Below, piece after piece: positions 8,332 to 20,641 of a stretch of DNA of 64,000 nt. This stretch comes from Deltaproteobacteria bacterium (GTDB lineage: Bacteria; Desulfobacterota; GWC2-55-46; DRQE01): assembly GCA_015492245.1 (NCBI GenBank), contig WGFM01000025.1, forward strand, positions 1 through 64,000, written 5' to 3'. The notes beneath the pieces are model-generated. The model ran no database searches and was not told the origin of the DNA. It worked only from the letters and a program-made list of their open reading frames with translations. Numbering within the stretch: the first letter of the stretch is position 1; every line of letters begins with the position of its first letter. A program made the translations under genes and the position numbers.

Positions 8332-9540
8332 TCAGTAGTAGAGCTGGCCCTGTACCTGAAAGACATCCTTCGAGTCGTCGTCTACAAGCCAGCCCGATGC
8401 CTTCTTGTCGAACTCGGTGTGTGCCCAGTTGAAAGAGAGCTTCATGGAGTGCCCCATGAGATAGCAGTTCATCCCCAGGGTGGTTATCTTCTCTTTCTTG
8501 TCGGCACTCGTCGAGTCCTGGTCGTATTCTTCATACCTTATTGCTGGCTCCAGATTGTAGCCTGGTATGTAATAGCCTGCCTGAAGATACCAGCCCTCGG
8601 GCTCTTTTGTGCCTATGGCAGGGTCTGTGGAGTCTATCTCCCAGGTGTTGTATTCGAACTGAAGGGTTATGTTCTCCCTGTGGGCAGAGATGTCGAAGCC
8701 CTTCAGTGTCCTGTCCTCGCTGTATGAGTTCTCCTGGTACTCTATGGAGTGCTGCTGTGCGTAGTGAAGCCCCAGGGTGAGGTGTCTTCCCTTTCCAAGG
8801 TGGGCATCGCTCCTTTTCTTCTCCACCCAGCCAGGCGGAGAGAGCTCAACCCTGCCGGCAAAGAGTATGCCAGAGGTCTCAACAGTCCTTGTGGTGGATG
8901 TGTAGAGGGTGTCCCCGTTCTGCCAGCCATCACCAAAGCCCACTGTGTATTTGACCACACCACCGTTGAGCTTTCCATACGCCTTGAAGAAGGGCTGGTA
9001 GAAGGCATTTGAGGGGCCAAAGAGCTTTTTTGCCTTCTCTGTGGAGACAGCCCTCTCTATTACGAGCTGCTTCGAGGATGATGTAAGCGATACCCTTGAA
9101 TAGGGCAGCTTGTGTTTGCCGAACTCAAGGTTGAAAAGTGGTGAGAAGCTGTAACTTAGATATGCAAAATAGAGGTTTACACTGTCTGTATGACCTGTCT
9201 TGCTCCACTTGTCCGCATCGAAGGTGAGGTTGTATTTGAGCCCCTTTACAAGGTGGCCTGACATCTCGAGCCTCACCCTTCTGAAATATATATCCGACTC
9301 TGTTGAATAGGCCGTACCAGATGCGTTCTTTACAAGCTCTCCAAAATCGAGCCTTGGCTGAAGCCTTATCCGTATCTTCAGGTCTGCATCGCCCTTTTCG
9401 AACTTTACACCATTTGTTGGCTCTCCCAGAATGAATCCATGGCCTGTGGCAGGATACATTACAGCCGCCATGACAACAACAGCAATAAACCGTGTAACAA
9501 TACCCATAAGCTGACCTCCTTCGTTTTTTTGCTTTAACAA
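8332..9540 (-). CDS. Porin (phosphate-selective OprO/OprP-like); real start probably 9507
   Basis: Signal peptide MGIVTRFIAVVVMAAVMYPATG; beta-barrel pattern IRLQPRLDFGELV...FRRVRLEMSGHLVKGLKYNLTFD. Confidence 0.8.
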   Translation of the reverse strand: MLKQKNEGGQLMGIVTRFIAVVVMAAVMYPATGHGFILGEPTNGVKFEKGDADLKIRIRLQPRLDFGELVKNASGTAYSTESDIYFRRVRLEMSGHLVKGLKYNLTFDADKWSKTGHTDSVNLYFAYLSYSFSPLFNLEFGKHKLPYSRVSLTSSSKQLVIERAVSTEKAKKLFGPSNAFYQPFFKAYGKLNGGVVKYTVGFGDGWQNGDTLYTSTTRTVETSGILFAGRVELSPPGWVEKKRSDAHLGKGRHLTLGLHYAQQHSIEYQENSYSEDRTLKGFDISAHRENITLQFEYNTWEIDSTDPAIGTKEPEGWYLQAGYYIPGYNLEPAIRYEEYDQDSTSADKKEKITTLGMNCYLMGHSMKLSFNWAHTEFDKKASGWLVDDDSKDVFQVQGQLYY

Positions 9541-9699
9541 GCCCTCATCTCTTTTCTGAAAGACTCTAACCGATATTTGTTACAAAAATATTACCAGTAT
9601 GTTAAAATTAGGCAAAATAATAAACACAAACCACCTATATGTCAGATTGATATTTTAAATAATAATTTTTTCTTATAGATCTTTTTTCAGGAGGTTCTT

Positions 9700-11055
9700 A
9701 TGCGGGACTTTGATCTTCTTGCCGTGGAGGATGTGGCAAGGACCATAATACAGCCATTTCAGCGGTTCTTCCGCAGGGAGGCCATTGGTGGTCTCCTGCT
9801 CGTTCTGGCAAGTATTGTGGGGTTATGGCTTGCCAACAGCTCCTTTGCAGGGTTTTATCATGGGCTTCTTCACACCCCCATAACAATATCCATAGGTGAG
9901 TTCACCCTCTCGCGGGACCTTCTCCACTGGATAAACGAGGGGCTCATGGTCCTTTTCTTCTTTCTCGTGGGGCTTGAGATAAAGAGGGAGTTTCTTGTGG
10001 GAGAGCTTTCTCGCTGGAAGCATGCGGTGTTGCCTGTATTTGCCGCCATTGGTGGAATGGTTGTGCCAGCCGTTGTCTATCTGGCCTTCACCCTTGGCGG
10101 GCCCGGGGAGAGCGGCTGGGGGGTGCCCATGGCGACAGACATAGCCTTTGCCCTTGCCTGTCTCTCGCTTCTGAGCGGCAGGATCCCCATAGGGCTTGTT
10201 GTATTTCTCACGGCCCTGGCCATAGTGGATGATATAGGCGGCATACTGGTTATAGCCCTATTCTACACAGAGAGCATTTCCACAGGTGCACTCATAGCAG
10301 GTGGCGGGATGGTTCTGCTCTCGTTTCTGCTCAACAGGGTTGGCGTACGCTCCACCTATCCCTATGCCATAATAGGGGTGTTCCTGTGGTTGTTCTTCCT
10401 CGAGTCCGGCATACATGCAACGGTGGCCGGTTTCCTTCTGGCCTTGACCATACCTGCCTCAACAACCATAGGACACACAGAGTTTGTAAAAAGGATAAAG
10501 GAGCAGCTTCTCTATCTTACAGGAGAGAAGGAAGGAATGAACTACTGCCCTGTGGAAATGGAAGAGGATAGAAAGCAGTCCATCATACAGTCTCTCGAGA
10601 AGACCTGTTTCGATGCAGAGGCCCCGCTTGACCATCTGGAGCACAACCTGCACCCATGGGTGGGGTACTTCATCATCCCTCTTTTTGCCTTTGCCAACGC
10701 AGGGGTGGAGATAGATGTGGCAGGCTTTCAAGCTGCCCTTACGAACGAGGTCTTCTGGGGGATACTGGCAGGGCTTATAGTTGGCAAGCAGGTGGGTATT
10801 GTGGGCTTTTCCCTTCTGGCCGTAAAGCTCGGCCTTGGTGCACTGCCCAAGGGTGTTACATGGAAGACGCTGTATGGAGCGGCATGTCTTGGAGGCATAG
10901 GGTTCACCATATCGCTCTTTATATCCACCCTGGCCTTTGATGATGCGGCACTTCTTCAGGTGGCAAAGCTCTCCATATTTACCGCATCTATCATATCGAT
11001 GGTGCTGGGTATACTGGTGCTCTGGATATTCTCAGAGAAGATAGAGAAGAAGTAA
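9700..11055 (+). CDS. nhaA: Na+/H+ antiporter NhaA
   Basis: LHWINEGLMVLFFFLVGLEIKREFLVGELS...PMATDIAFALACLSLL...LAIVDDIGGILVIA. Confidence 0.96.
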   Translation: MRDFDLLAVEDVARTIIQPFQRFFRREAIGGLLLVLASIVGLWLANSSFAGFYHGLLHTPITISIGEFTLSRDLLHWINEGLMVLFFFLVGLEIKREFLVGELSRWKHAVLPVFAAIGGMVVPAVVYLAFTLGGPGESGWGVPMATDIAFALACLSLLSGRIPIGLVVFLTALAIVDDIGGILVIALFYTESISTGALIAGGGMVLLSFLLNRVGVRSTYPYAIIGVFLWLFFLESGIHATVAGFLLALTIPASTTIGHTEFVKRIKEQLLYLTGEKEGMNYCPVEMEEDRKQSIIQSLEKTCFDAEAPLDHLEHNLHPWVGYFIIPLFAFANAGVEIDVAGFQAALTNEVFWGILAGLIVGKQVGIVGFSLLAVKLGLGALPKGVTWKTLYGAACLGGIGFTISLFISTLAFDDAALLQVAKLSIFTASIISMVLGILVLWIFSEKIEKK

Positions 11056-11064
11056 GACAAGGAA

Positions 11065-11096
11065 AGCCCTGCCAGGTAGAAACCTCCGGCAGGGCT
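11065..11096. terminator. Hairpin between convergent nhaA and gltA/nfnB
   Basis: AGCCCTGCC-AGGT-AGAA-ACCT-CC-GGCAGGGCT; no long U tract. Confidence 0.5.
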
Positions 11097-11122
11097 CAAT
11101 ATCTACGAAAACGCTGTGTGGC

Positions 11123-12535
<1,413 letters not shown>

Positions 12536-12539
12536 TTAT

Positions 12540-13472
12540 CTACACCCCTTTCTTTTCATAGCATCTGGGACCTTCGTGGTAGGTCAACTCTTCCATGGCT
12601 ATGCGTTCTTCCTTGAGGTAGGTCCTGTTTCTTCGTATGAGTTCATCGAAGTCCACCTGGTGGGCATCGAACTCGGGCCCATCCACACATACAAACTTCG
12701 TCTGGCCATCCACGGTAACCCTGCAGGCACCACACATGCCAGTGCCATCAACCATTATGGGGTTGAGGCTTGCCATGGTGTATATGCCATTGGTGCGGGT
12801 AACCGAGCTTACTGCCTTCATCATGGGCACGGGGCCAACGGCAATCACCACATCTATCTTCCGGCCTTCTCCGATGAGTTCTTCCAGCACAGCCGTAACA
12901 AAGCCATGGTGACCGTAGCTTCCGTCATCGGTTGCTATAAAGAGCTCATCGCTTACGCTACGCATCTCCTCTTCGAGTATGAGGAGGTTTTTCGTTCTGG
13001 CACCCATTATGGATATTACATGTGTGCCCGTCTCTTTCAATGCCTTCGCTATGGGATAGGTAACTGCACAGCCTATACCACCACCAACACAGACGGCTGT
13101 GCCATAGTTCTCTATATGTGTGGGTTTGCCCAGTGGGCCAACCACATCGAGCAACCTGTCGCCTGCCTTGAGGCTACACAGAACAGAGGTGGTCTTTCCC
13201 ACCTCCTGCACAATTATGGTTATTGTGCCCTCTTCGGAGTCTGAGTCGGCTATGGTAAGGGGTATCCTCTCACCATGCTCGTTTATCCTGAGTATTATGA
13301 ACTGCCCCGCCCTGCGTTTTCTGGCAATAAGGGGTGCCCTTATTCTGAAAAGGCAGACCCTGTGGGCAAGCTCTCTCTTTTCTACTATCTCAAACACAGC
13401 CTTTCCACCCCCCTTAAGATATTTTATCAGCCAGTGAGAGATAAAGCCAGAATTCCCTGTTTCCCTTTGCAC
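12540..13472 (-). CDS. Sulfide dehydrogenase / NfnA-type FAD/NAD-binding subunit (start probably internal)
   Basis: VCVGGGIGCAVTYPIAKALKE; C-terminal 2Fe-2S cysteines GTGMCGACRVTVDGQTKFVCVDGPEFDAHQVDF. Confidence 0.85.
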   Translation of the reverse strand: MQRETGNSGFISHWLIKYLKGGGKAVFEIVEKRELAHRVCLFRIRAPLIARKRRAGQFIILRINEHGERIPLTIADSDSEEGTITIIVQEVGKTTSVLCSLKAGDRLLDVVGPLGKPTHIENYGTAVCVGGGIGCAVTYPIAKALKETGTHVISIMGARTKNLLILEEEMRSVSDELFIATDDGSYGHHGFVTAVLEELIGEGRKIDVVIAVGPVPMMKAVSSVTRTNGIYTMASLNPIMVDGTGMCGACRVTVDGQTKFVCVDGPEFDAHQVDFDELIRRNRTYLKEERIAMEELTYHEGPRCYEKKGV

Positions 13473-14157
13473 CCTTTATGGGTGAAGGACATTCACCCAT
13501 AACCCTGAGCCCCATACCAAGGGCAAACCCCTTTATGCCCTCGACCACCCGGCGTTGCTTCTCGGCATCCCTCACTACACCGCCCTTTCCAACCTCTCCT
13601 TTTCCTGCCTCAAACTGTGGCTTCACAAGTGCCAGTATGATGCCACCCGGGATGAGAAACCTTGCAACCACAGGAAGAACCTTTCGCAGCGAGATGAACG
13701 ATACATCCATCACCGCAATATCCACCCTTTCTCCCAGTTCGTCCTCACAAAGTTCCCGTATGTTCTTGCCCTCTATGAGGTGCACCCTGACATCCTGGCG
13801 CAGCTTCCAGTCCATAAGGCCCTTTCCCACATCCACGGCGTGCACACGGCTCGCACCATGCTGCAAAAGACAATCGGTGAAACCACCTGTAGAGGAGCCC
13901 ACATCGAGGGCTACAAGCCCTGTAACATCTATGTGGAACTCATCGAGTGCCCCCTCGAGCTTGAGTCCACCTCTGCTCACATAGGGGAGCTTTTCTTTTA
14001 CCAGAACTTCTGCCCCTTCGTCAACCATTTTTCCTGGCTTATCGATGGTCTCTCCGTCTACCAGCACAACGCCTGCCATCAGAAGTGCCTGTGCCTTGCT
14101 GCGGCTTGTGGCAAGTCCTCTTTCGGTGAGGAGTATGTCTATGCGTTTTCTTGCCAT
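13414..14157 (-). CDS. tlyA: TlyA family rRNA methyltransferase
   Basis: RIDILLTERGLATSRSKAQALLMAGVVLVDG (S4 domain) plus VALDVGSSTGGFTDCLLQHGA. Confidence 0.93.
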   Translation of the reverse strand: MARKRIDILLTERGLATSRSKAQALLMAGVVLVDGETIDKPGKMVDEGAEVLVKEKLPYVSRGGLKLEGALDEFHIDVTGLVALDVGSSTGGFTDCLLQHGASRVHAVDVGKGLMDWKLRQDVRVHLIEGKNIRELCEDELGERVDIAVMDVSFISLRKVLPVVARFLIPGGIILALVKPQFEAGKGEVGKGGVVRDAEKQRRVVEGIKGFALGMGLRVMGECPSPIKGAKGNREFWLYLSLADKIS

Positions 14158-14180
14158 GAGAAGATGGAAGGAAAAAGGAG

Positions 14181-16094
14181 TCAGAGGGCTACACTCTTGT
14201 CTTTACTGTCTGTAGATTGGAGCATCTTGAGTGCTGTCTTCTCTATGCCCCCGGCTGTGAGGAGGCACTCTTCTCTCAGCTCCTTCTGTGTGCCCTGTGG
14301 CAGGAACCTGTCCGGTATGCCCAATCTCTTTACATGGCAGAGTGTGTCAGCATCGTGGAGGGCCTCGAGCACCGCACTGCCGAAGCCTGCCTGGAGGGCG
14401 TTCTCTTCGACTGTGATGATGCGGCCTGTGGCTGAAGCATACTTCAGGATGCACTCCCCATCGAGAGGTTTTACGAACCTTGCGTTTATAACCGTTGCGT
14501 GTATCTTCTTTCTTTCGAGCCTCTCGGCGGCCTCGAGCGCGGGATATACCATGGTGCCTATGGCGATTATGGTTATATCCTTGCCCTCCCTCAAGACCTC
14601 TGCCTTTCCAGGGGGGATGATTCGGGGTTCAGGGTTTATCGAGGCATCAGGGCAGCCACCTCTGGGGTATCTTATGGCAGTGGGCCTACCATATCCTGTG
14701 GCAGAGAAGAGAAGGTCTTTCAACTCCTCGCCATCCTTTGGTGCACATACCACCATATTGGGTAGATGTCTCAGATAGGATAGATCGAATGCCCCGTGGT
14801 GGGTCTGTCCATCGGCACCAACGATGCCGGCCCTATCGAGGGCAAGTATTATCGGGAGTCCATCTATACATATATCGTGGCATATCTGATCATAGCTTCT
14901 CTGCAGAAATGTGGAGTATATGGCTGTTACAGGCAGGAACCCCTCTTTTGCAAGTCCTGCCGAGAAGGTTATGGCGTGCTGTTCCGCAATACCCACATCG
15001 AAGAACCTCTTGGGAAATCTTCTGGCAAAACCAGTGAGCCCCGTGCCATCTGGCATGGCAGCTGTAACCGCCACTATGCGGCGGTCTTTCGCTGCAATAT
15101 TCACAAGGGTGGAGCCGAATGCCTCTGTGTAGGTGAGCCCCCCTTTTGAAAGGGGCTTGCCTGTGGAAATATCGAATGGGCCTATGCCATGGAACCTTGC
15201 GGGGTTCTCTTCGGCATGCCTGTAGCCCTTACCCTTCCTTGTAAGTGTGTGCACAAGCACAGGCCCGTTGAGGTGTTTTATCTCCTGAAGCACCGCTATG
15301 AGCTCACGAATGTTGTGTCCATCTATGGGCCCGACATAGTGAAAGCCGAGCCCCTCGAACAGCATCCCAGGTGTAAGTAGTGTTATAAGAGAATCCTCTG
15401 CCTTCTTGACAAAGCTTACAAGCCCTTCACCTATCTTTGGTATGTTCTTTACGAAGGACTCTATCTCGTTCTTCACCCTCGTTGCAAAGCGGCTGGTGAT
15501 CTTCTTACTCAGGAATGCCGAAAGGGCACCAACATTTCTGGATATACTCATCTCGTTGTCGTTGAGTATGACGATGAGGTCTTTTTTCAGATGACCTGCC
15601 TGGTTGAGCCCCTCGAAGGCCACCCCCGCGGTCATGGAGCCATCGCCTATAACGCAGATGACCTTGTTGTTCCCGCCCTTAAGGTCCCTGCCGACTGCCA
15701 TACCGAGCCCGCTCGATATTGACACAGAAGAATGCCCTGACACGATCGCATCATAGGGGCTTTCCCATGGTTTTGGAAAACCACTTATACCACCGAACTG
15801 CCGCAGCGTGGGAAACAGGTGTTTTCTTCCTGTAAGTATCTTGTGGGCGTATGCCTGGTGTCCCACATCCCAGATGAGTTTGTCCCGTGGGGTGTCGAAC
15901 ACATAGTGGAGTGCCAGGGCGAGTTCCACCGCACCCAGGCTCGAGGCAAGGTGCCCACCTGTTCTGGAAACGGTCTCCACTATGAGGGAGCGTATCTCCT
16001 CGGAAAGATGTGGCAGCTCTTCTGCCGACAGGGTCTTGAGGTCTTCCGGGGTGTTTATCCTTTCAAGAAGCCTTTTCATCTCTGTTGTCAACAC
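14181..16094 (-). CDS. dxs: 1-deoxy-D-xylulose-5-phosphate synthase
   Basis: 637 aa; [64 protein letters not shown]. Confidence 0.97.
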   Translation of the reverse strand: MLTTEMKRLLERINTPEDLKTLSAEELPHLSEEIRSLIVETVSRTGGHLASSLGAVELALALHYVFDTPRDKLIWDVGHQAYAHKILTGRKHLFPTLRQFGGISGFPKPWESPYDAIVSGHSSVSISSGLGMAVGRDLKGGNNKVICVIGDGSMTAGVAFEGLNQAGHLKKDLIVILNDNEMSISRNVGALSAFLSKKITSRFATRVKNEIESFVKNIPKIGEGLVSFVKKAEDSLITLLTPGMLFEGLGFHYVGPIDGHNIRELIAVLQEIKHLNGPVLVHTLTRKGKGYRHAEENPARFHGIGPFDISTGKPLSKGGLTYTEAFGSTLVNIAAKDRRIVAVTAAMPDGTGLTGFARRFPKRFFDVGIAEQHAITFSAGLAKEGFLPVTAIYSTFLQRSYDQICHDICIDGLPIILALDRAGIVGADGQTHHGAFDLSYLRHLPNMVVCAPKDGEELKDLLFSATGYGRPTAIRYPRGGCPDASINPEPRIIPPGKAEVLREGKDITIIAIGTMVYPALEAAERLERKKIHATVINARFVKPLDGECILKYASATGRIITVEENALQAGFGSAVLEALHDADTLCHVKRLGIPDRFLPQGTQKELREECLLTAGGIEKTALKMLQSTDSKDKSVAL

Positions 16095-16978
16095 TTCCTT
16101 TCCACTATGAATCTTGCAAGAGCCCTGAGGGGTTCCGCCCTTTCGTCGAGTGTGGAAAGGGCACTCATGGCCCTTTCCACGAGCTCGGTGGCAAGCCTTT
16201 TTGACTCACCTATGCCCATCAGTGCAGGGTATGTGGCCTTCTTGTTCCTATCATCCGAGCCAACCTTCTTTCCCATCTCTTCTTCAGAGCCCTCCACATC
16301 GAGTATGTCGTCCATTATCTGGAAGGCAAGCCCTATGGAATGGCCATATTCTGTAAGGTGTTCAAGGGTAGGGGTGTCTGCCCCGCCTATTATGGCACCA
16401 CACCTTACAGACGAGGTTATGAGTGCTCCTGTTTTGTGTATATGTATGTCCTCTATAAGTGGAAAAGAGAGTTCCTCTATGCCTTCGGCCTCCATGTCGA
16501 GGGCCTGTCCCTTGATCATCCCCATGCATCCTGCTGCATGGGCAAGCTCTTTTACCACCCTCAAGAGCCGTTCCTTGTCTGCAACGGGTGAGTCTGCCAC
16601 CATCTCGAAGGCTATGGTAAGTAGCGCATCGCCTGCGAGTATGGCCGTTGCCTCACCGAACGCCTTGTGGCATGTGGGCATACCTCTTCTCAGGTCATCG
16701 TTGTCCATTGCCGGCAGATCATCGTGTATCAGAGAATAGGTATGCACACATTCAAAGGCACATGCTGTGTTCATGGCATCATGAAGGCTTCCGCCCACCG
16801 CCTCTGTGGAGGCAAGAACCAGAGCGGGTCTCAGTCTCTTTCCGCCTGCAAAGATGCTGTATCGCATGGCCCTGTAGAGGCTTGCGGGAAATTCATCCTC
16901 TGCGGGCAGAAGCCTTTCAAGTGCCTCTTCTACAAGTCGTGCCCTTCGAGACAGATATGTCTTGAGGTCAAGCAACAT
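16088..16978 (-). CDS. ispA: Polyprenyl (farnesyl/geranyl) diphosphate synthase
   Basis: [37 protein letters not shown]. Confidence 0.94.
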   Translation of the reverse strand: MLLDLKTYLSRRARLVEEALERLLPAEDEFPASLYRAMRYSIFAGGKRLRPALVLASTEAVGGSLHDAMNTACAFECVHTYSLIHDDLPAMDNDDLRRGMPTCHKAFGEATAILAGDALLTIAFEMVADSPVADKERLLRVVKELAHAAGCMGMIKGQALDMEAEGIEELSFPLIEDIHIHKTGALITSSVRCGAIIGGADTPTLEHLTEYGHSIGLAFQIMDDILDVEGSEEEMGKKVGSDDRNKKATYPALMGIGESKRLATELVERAMSALSTLDERAEPLRALARFIVERKC

Positions 16979-17059
16979 CTTCTCCTGTAGATTATCCCTG
17001 AATTACCAAATCATAACAGAATACAGAGACAATTACAAGAAAAGGGGGTTGCCGGTTTT

Positions 17060-17260
17060 TCAGACCTTTACAACATTTACTGCCTGGGGACCCTTTGTGC
17101 CATCCACTATCTCGAACTCCACTTCTTCACCCTCCTTAAGGGTCTTGAAACCATCGCCCTGGATGCCGCTGTAGTGGACGAACACATCGTCTCCCGAGTC
17201 CTGCTTTATGAAGCCGAATCCCTTCTTTTCATTGAACCACTTTACTTTCCCCTTTGGCAT
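17060..17260 (-). CDS. cspA: Cold-shock protein
   Basis: [30 protein letters not shown]. Confidence 0.97.
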   Translation of the reverse strand: MPKGKVKWFNEKKGFGFIKQDSGDDVFVHYSGIQGDGFKTLKEGEEVEFEIVDGTKGPQAVNVVKV

Positions 17261-17284
17261 TACATTTACCTCCTTTTGTGTTTT

Positions 17285-18118
17285 TTACCGGGTAAGTTCT
17301 GAAACTCTTACGAGTTCAATTCCGTCGTTTTGCAGTTCCTTGATCACCTCCTTTAATGTAGCTATTGTTTCAGGATAGGGATGTCCTATGCCAATGGCCT
17401 CTCCGCGTCTTTTCGCTATGGTTTTTAGTTTTTCTATCTGTCCACGGATGTAGTCCCTGTCCCTTTCGTTGTCCAGAAAGACATCCCTCGAGGCCACAGG
17501 AAGCCCCATCTTTTTTGCAAGCCCTTCGGCAACAGAGCGGCCTGTGGTCTTGCTGTCTACGAAGAAAAAGCCCCTCTCTTTCAGCACCATAAAGACAAAC
17601 TTCATCTTCTCCCCATCCTCTGTGAACTTTGAGCCCATGTGGTTGTTCACCCCTGTTATGTGGGGCACAGAGTCCATGTCTGCCTCGACCCTCAGGCGTA
17701 TCTCCCTTTCATCCATGTGGGTGAACAGGGCACCCTCTCCGGGGCTGTGTGCGGTGGTATCCTTTGGTTCCATGGGCAGATGCAGAAGCACCTCTATGCC
17801 TTCAAGGTGTGCCCGTTCGGCTATCCTGCGAGAGTGGGCAAGATGTGGAAGCACAGCTATTGTTACGGGGGCATCAAGCCCCAGTATCTCTTCAAGGGGT
17901 TTCATGTCATAACCCATATCGTCTATAACGATGGCTATTCTGGCATAGGGTTTTTCTTCTACCACAGGGGGTGCCTTCTCAGGCAGGGGTAGTGGTGGTT
18001 CAGGCGGCTCGATGGGTCTTTGCCTCAAAACATGTAGAACAACAACAAGGGCAAGCACCGAAACAATAAGGAGCGCAACAACCGTAACCTTTTTGAAACC
18101 TTTAGTAGCCATAAACAA
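17285..18118 (-). CDS. Divergent polysaccharide deacetylase family protein
   Basis: ARIAIVIDDMGYDMKPLEEILGLDAPVTIAVLPHLAHSRRIAERAHLEGIEVLLHLPMEP. Confidence 0.9.
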   Translation of the reverse strand: MFMATKGFKKVTVVALLIVSVLALVVVLHVLRQRPIEPPEPPLPLPEKAPPVVEEKPYARIAIVIDDMGYDMKPLEEILGLDAPVTIAVLPHLAHSRRIAERAHLEGIEVLLHLPMEPKDTTAHSPGEGALFTHMDEREIRLRVEADMDSVPHITGVNNHMGSKFTEDGEKMKFVFMVLKERGFFFVDSKTTGRSVAEGLAKKMGLPVASRDVFLDNERDRDYIRGQIEKLKTIAKRRGEAIGIGHPYPETIATLKEVIKELQNDGIELVRVSELTR

Positions 18119-18145
18119 ACTTCCCTGTAGCCGTAAGCTCGCCCC

Positions 18146-19456
18146 TTACATAGCCTTCTTCATGGTTGTGCTGAAGATGTACCAGCTCTTGAGGTAGTCC
18201 AGAGCACGCTTGAGCTGATAATCTTCCTTCGCATCTTTTGGTATCTTCTTCTCTATCACCTTTATCTTCTCTTTCTCTTCTTCCTTCTTTTTGGTGTCAT
18301 CCTCTTTTTCTTCCAGGTGTCTCGGCAGGTCTTTCTCTTTTATGTGTCCCTTCACTTCTTCACCAATTATTATATCGGGCTCTATACCCTTTGCCTGTAT
18401 GGACCTGCCCGAGGGTGTGTAGTATTTGGATATGGTGATCCTCACTGCAGAGCCATCTGCAAGGGGTATTATGGTCTGCACAGAGCCCTTGCCGAAGGTT
18501 GGGGTTCCCAGCACCACAGCGCGCTTGTGGTCCTGCAGGGCACCTGCAACTATCTCGGAGGCGCTGGCGCTGCCATCGTTTACAAGCACTATCATGGGAT
18601 AATAGGGATGGGTACCCTTCTTTGTTGCCTCGTAGACCATGGTCTGTCCCGGCACCCTGCCCTTGGTGGACACTACAACACCAGAGTTTATGAACTTGTC
18701 CGAGACCTCTATTGCCTGCTGCAGAAGCCCTCCGGGGTTGTTCCTGAGATCAAGTATGAGTCCTTTGAGTTTGCCATTCTTTGAGCCAAGTTCGTTGAGG
18801 GCATTCTCAAGGTCGTCAGCGGTTCTCTCCTGAAACTGGGTAACCCTTATGTAGCCAAAGCCATCTTCGAGGGGCTTCCACTTGACACTCTTTATCTTTA
18901 TCACATCACGAACTATCTCGAAGGGCCTTGGCTCCTTGAAGCCCTTGCGCATGATCCACAGCGTTACTGTTGAGCCCCTCTCACCCCTTATGAGTTTTAC
19001 CGCCTCACTGAGGGACATATCCTGGGTGGATGTGTCATCTATCTTGACTATCCTGTCCTTTGCCTTTAAGCCTGCCTTGTATGCCGGGGTGTCCTCTATG
19101 GGGGATATGACGGTAAGAATGCCATCCCTTATACCTATCTCTATACCCACACCGCTGAAAGATCCCTTGGTGTCTATCTGTATCTCCTTGTATTCCTCGG
19201 GGGTCATGAAAGAAGAATGAGGGTCAAGCCCACGCAGCATGCCCTTTACTGCGTTGTAGATGAGCTCTTTTGTGTCAACCTCTTCGGTGTAGTTCTCCTT
19301 GATGATGTGCACCACATCAGAGAATATCCTCAGGGTTTCATATTCCTCTGTAGGGATGGCAGAAACATTCTTGCTCAAACCCCATAGAGAGAACGAAACA
19401 AGTGTAAGGACCACAAGTCCTGTTACAATCCTTTTACCCCACCGTCTTGCAGGCAT
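18146..19456 (-). CDS. S41 family carboxy-terminal processing protease
   Basis: PDZ plus S41: LRNNPGGLLQQAIEVSDKFI, VLVNDGSASASEIVAGALQDHKRAVVLGTPTFGKGSVQ. Confidence 0.95.
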   Translation of the reverse strand: MPARRWGKRIVTGLVVLTLVSFSLWGLSKNVSAIPTEEYETLRIFSDVVHIIKENYTEEVDTKELIYNAVKGMLRGLDPHSSFMTPEEYKEIQIDTKGSFSGVGIEIGIRDGILTVISPIEDTPAYKAGLKAKDRIVKIDDTSTQDMSLSEAVKLIRGERGSTVTLWIMRKGFKEPRPFEIVRDVIKIKSVKWKPLEDGFGYIRVTQFQERTADDLENALNELGSKNGKLKGLILDLRNNPGGLLQQAIEVSDKFINSGVVVSTKGRVPGQTMVYEATKKGTHPYYPMIVLVNDGSASASEIVAGALQDHKRAVVLGTPTFGKGSVQTIIPLADGSAVRITISKYYTPSGRSIQAKGIEPDIIIGEEVKGHIKEKDLPRHLEEKEDDTKKKEEEKEKIKVIEKKIPKDAKEDYQLKRALDYLKSWYIFSTTMKKAM

Positions 19457-19471
19457 CTTTTCTGTTCCTCC

Positions 19472-20641
19472 TTATCTCTTTTTGTTGCTTATCCAGGCAA
19501 GGGGGTCTCTGGGTATACCCCTCTCTCTTATCTCAAAGTAGAGGGCAGCCCCCTCGTGGGGGCCACTATCACCCACAAGCCCTATTATATCGCCTTTTTT
19601 GACCATGTCTCCCTTTTTTTTGAATACCTCCGAGAGGTATGCAAAAAGGGTGTAGAACCCACTCCCGTTATCTATTATTATAACCCTTCCATAGCCTCTC
19701 AGCCAGCCCACATAGACCACCCTTCCACCATATATGCTCTTTACCCCTGTGCCATAGGGTGCCTTTATTACTATGCCGTTGTTGAATGTTACGGTCTTGA
19801 ACTTTGGGTGGACCACCTTTCCATAGAAAGAGACCACCCTGCCACGGACCGGCATGGGTAGTTTTCCCTTCATCAGTGCAAACCCTGATGCCTTCATGCG
19901 GCTTTCTTTCTTGAGTTTCTTTATGAGCTGGCTCAGGTTCTTCTTCGATGCGCGAAGCTCTTCCATGAGCTTAAGGTAGCTCTTCTTCTCCTTTCTTATG
20001 CTCGCCAGAAGAAGTGCCCTCTCTTTTCGTGCCTCCTCAAGCTTCTTCTTTTCAGCCCGCTTCTCTGCCCTTCTCTGGTTCAGCTCTGCCCTCAAGTGTT
20101 TCAGCCTTGCCCTTTCCCTGTCAAGGGAGAGGATGTTTCCCCTTATATCCTCCATGAGATTTCGGTCGTGTTCCATTATGACAGATAGGTAACGATACCT
20201 CTTGCCTATATCCAGTGAGCTGCCTTCTGTAAATACCATGCGCATCATTCCACCGTTTCTCATCTTATATAGCCCCCGAAGCCTTTTTTCAAGAAGCCCC
20301 TTGAGCCTTCTTCTTTCCCTTTCAAGCTGCAGAATGCGTTCACCCGTGCTTTTGATTTCTGCAGATGTCTTTTTAAGTGATTCGTCTATTCTTTTCATCT
20401 CCTGTCTTTTCCTGGAGAGCCTTTTGTTAATGTCCTCAAGCTCTTTCAAGATGCCTCTTTCCTTGCCCCTTATCTCTCTTACAGTCTTTCTGGTCTCCCT
20501 GAGCTGTCTTTTTATGTCCTCAAGTTTCTTCTCTTCTGTAACGAGCCTTCTGTTGAGGTGTATCTTCTCCTCTGCAAATGAGGTGCCCCCGAAGAGTATA
20601 AAGCCCAGCAATATGGTTGTTATGAGACAACCTCTTTTCAT
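19472..20641 (-). CDS. Murein hydrolase activator EnvC-like (coiled coil plus M23)
   Basis: Signal peptide from MKRGCLITTILLGFILFGGTSFA (internal start of the 453-aa ORF), long coiled coil, C-terminal LytM-like domain GIVIKAPYGTGVKSIYGGRVVYVGWLRGYG. Confidence 0.88.
   Translation of the reverse strand: MKRGCLITTILLGFILFGGTSFAEEKIHLNRRLVTEEKKLEDIKRQLRETRKTVREIRGKERGILKELEDINKRLSRKRQEMKRIDESLKKTSAEIKSTGERILQLERERRRLKGLLEKRLRGLYKMRNGGMMRMVFTEGSSLDIGKRYRYLSVIMEHDRNLMEDIRGNILSLDRERARLKHLRAELNQRRAEKRAEKKKLEEARKERALLLASIRKEKKSYLKLMEELRASKKNLSQLIKKLKKESRMKASGFALMKGKLPMPVRGRVVSFYGKVVHPKFKTVTFNNGIVIKAPYGTGVKSIYGGRVVYVGWLRGYGRVIIIDNGSGFYTLFAYLSEVFKKKGDMVKKGDIIGLVGDSGPHEGAALYFEIRERGIPRDPLAWISNKKR

Noticed and set aside
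9541-9699. AT-rich gap between porin and nhaA as a regulatory or ncRNA locus
   Set aside because: No clear promoter pair with good spacing, stem or known operator found by eye; ordinary divergent intergenic region.
13555-14778. 407-aa plus-strand ORF antisense to tlyA/dxs
   Set aside because: Overlaps two confident genes; no domain, signal or RBS logic.
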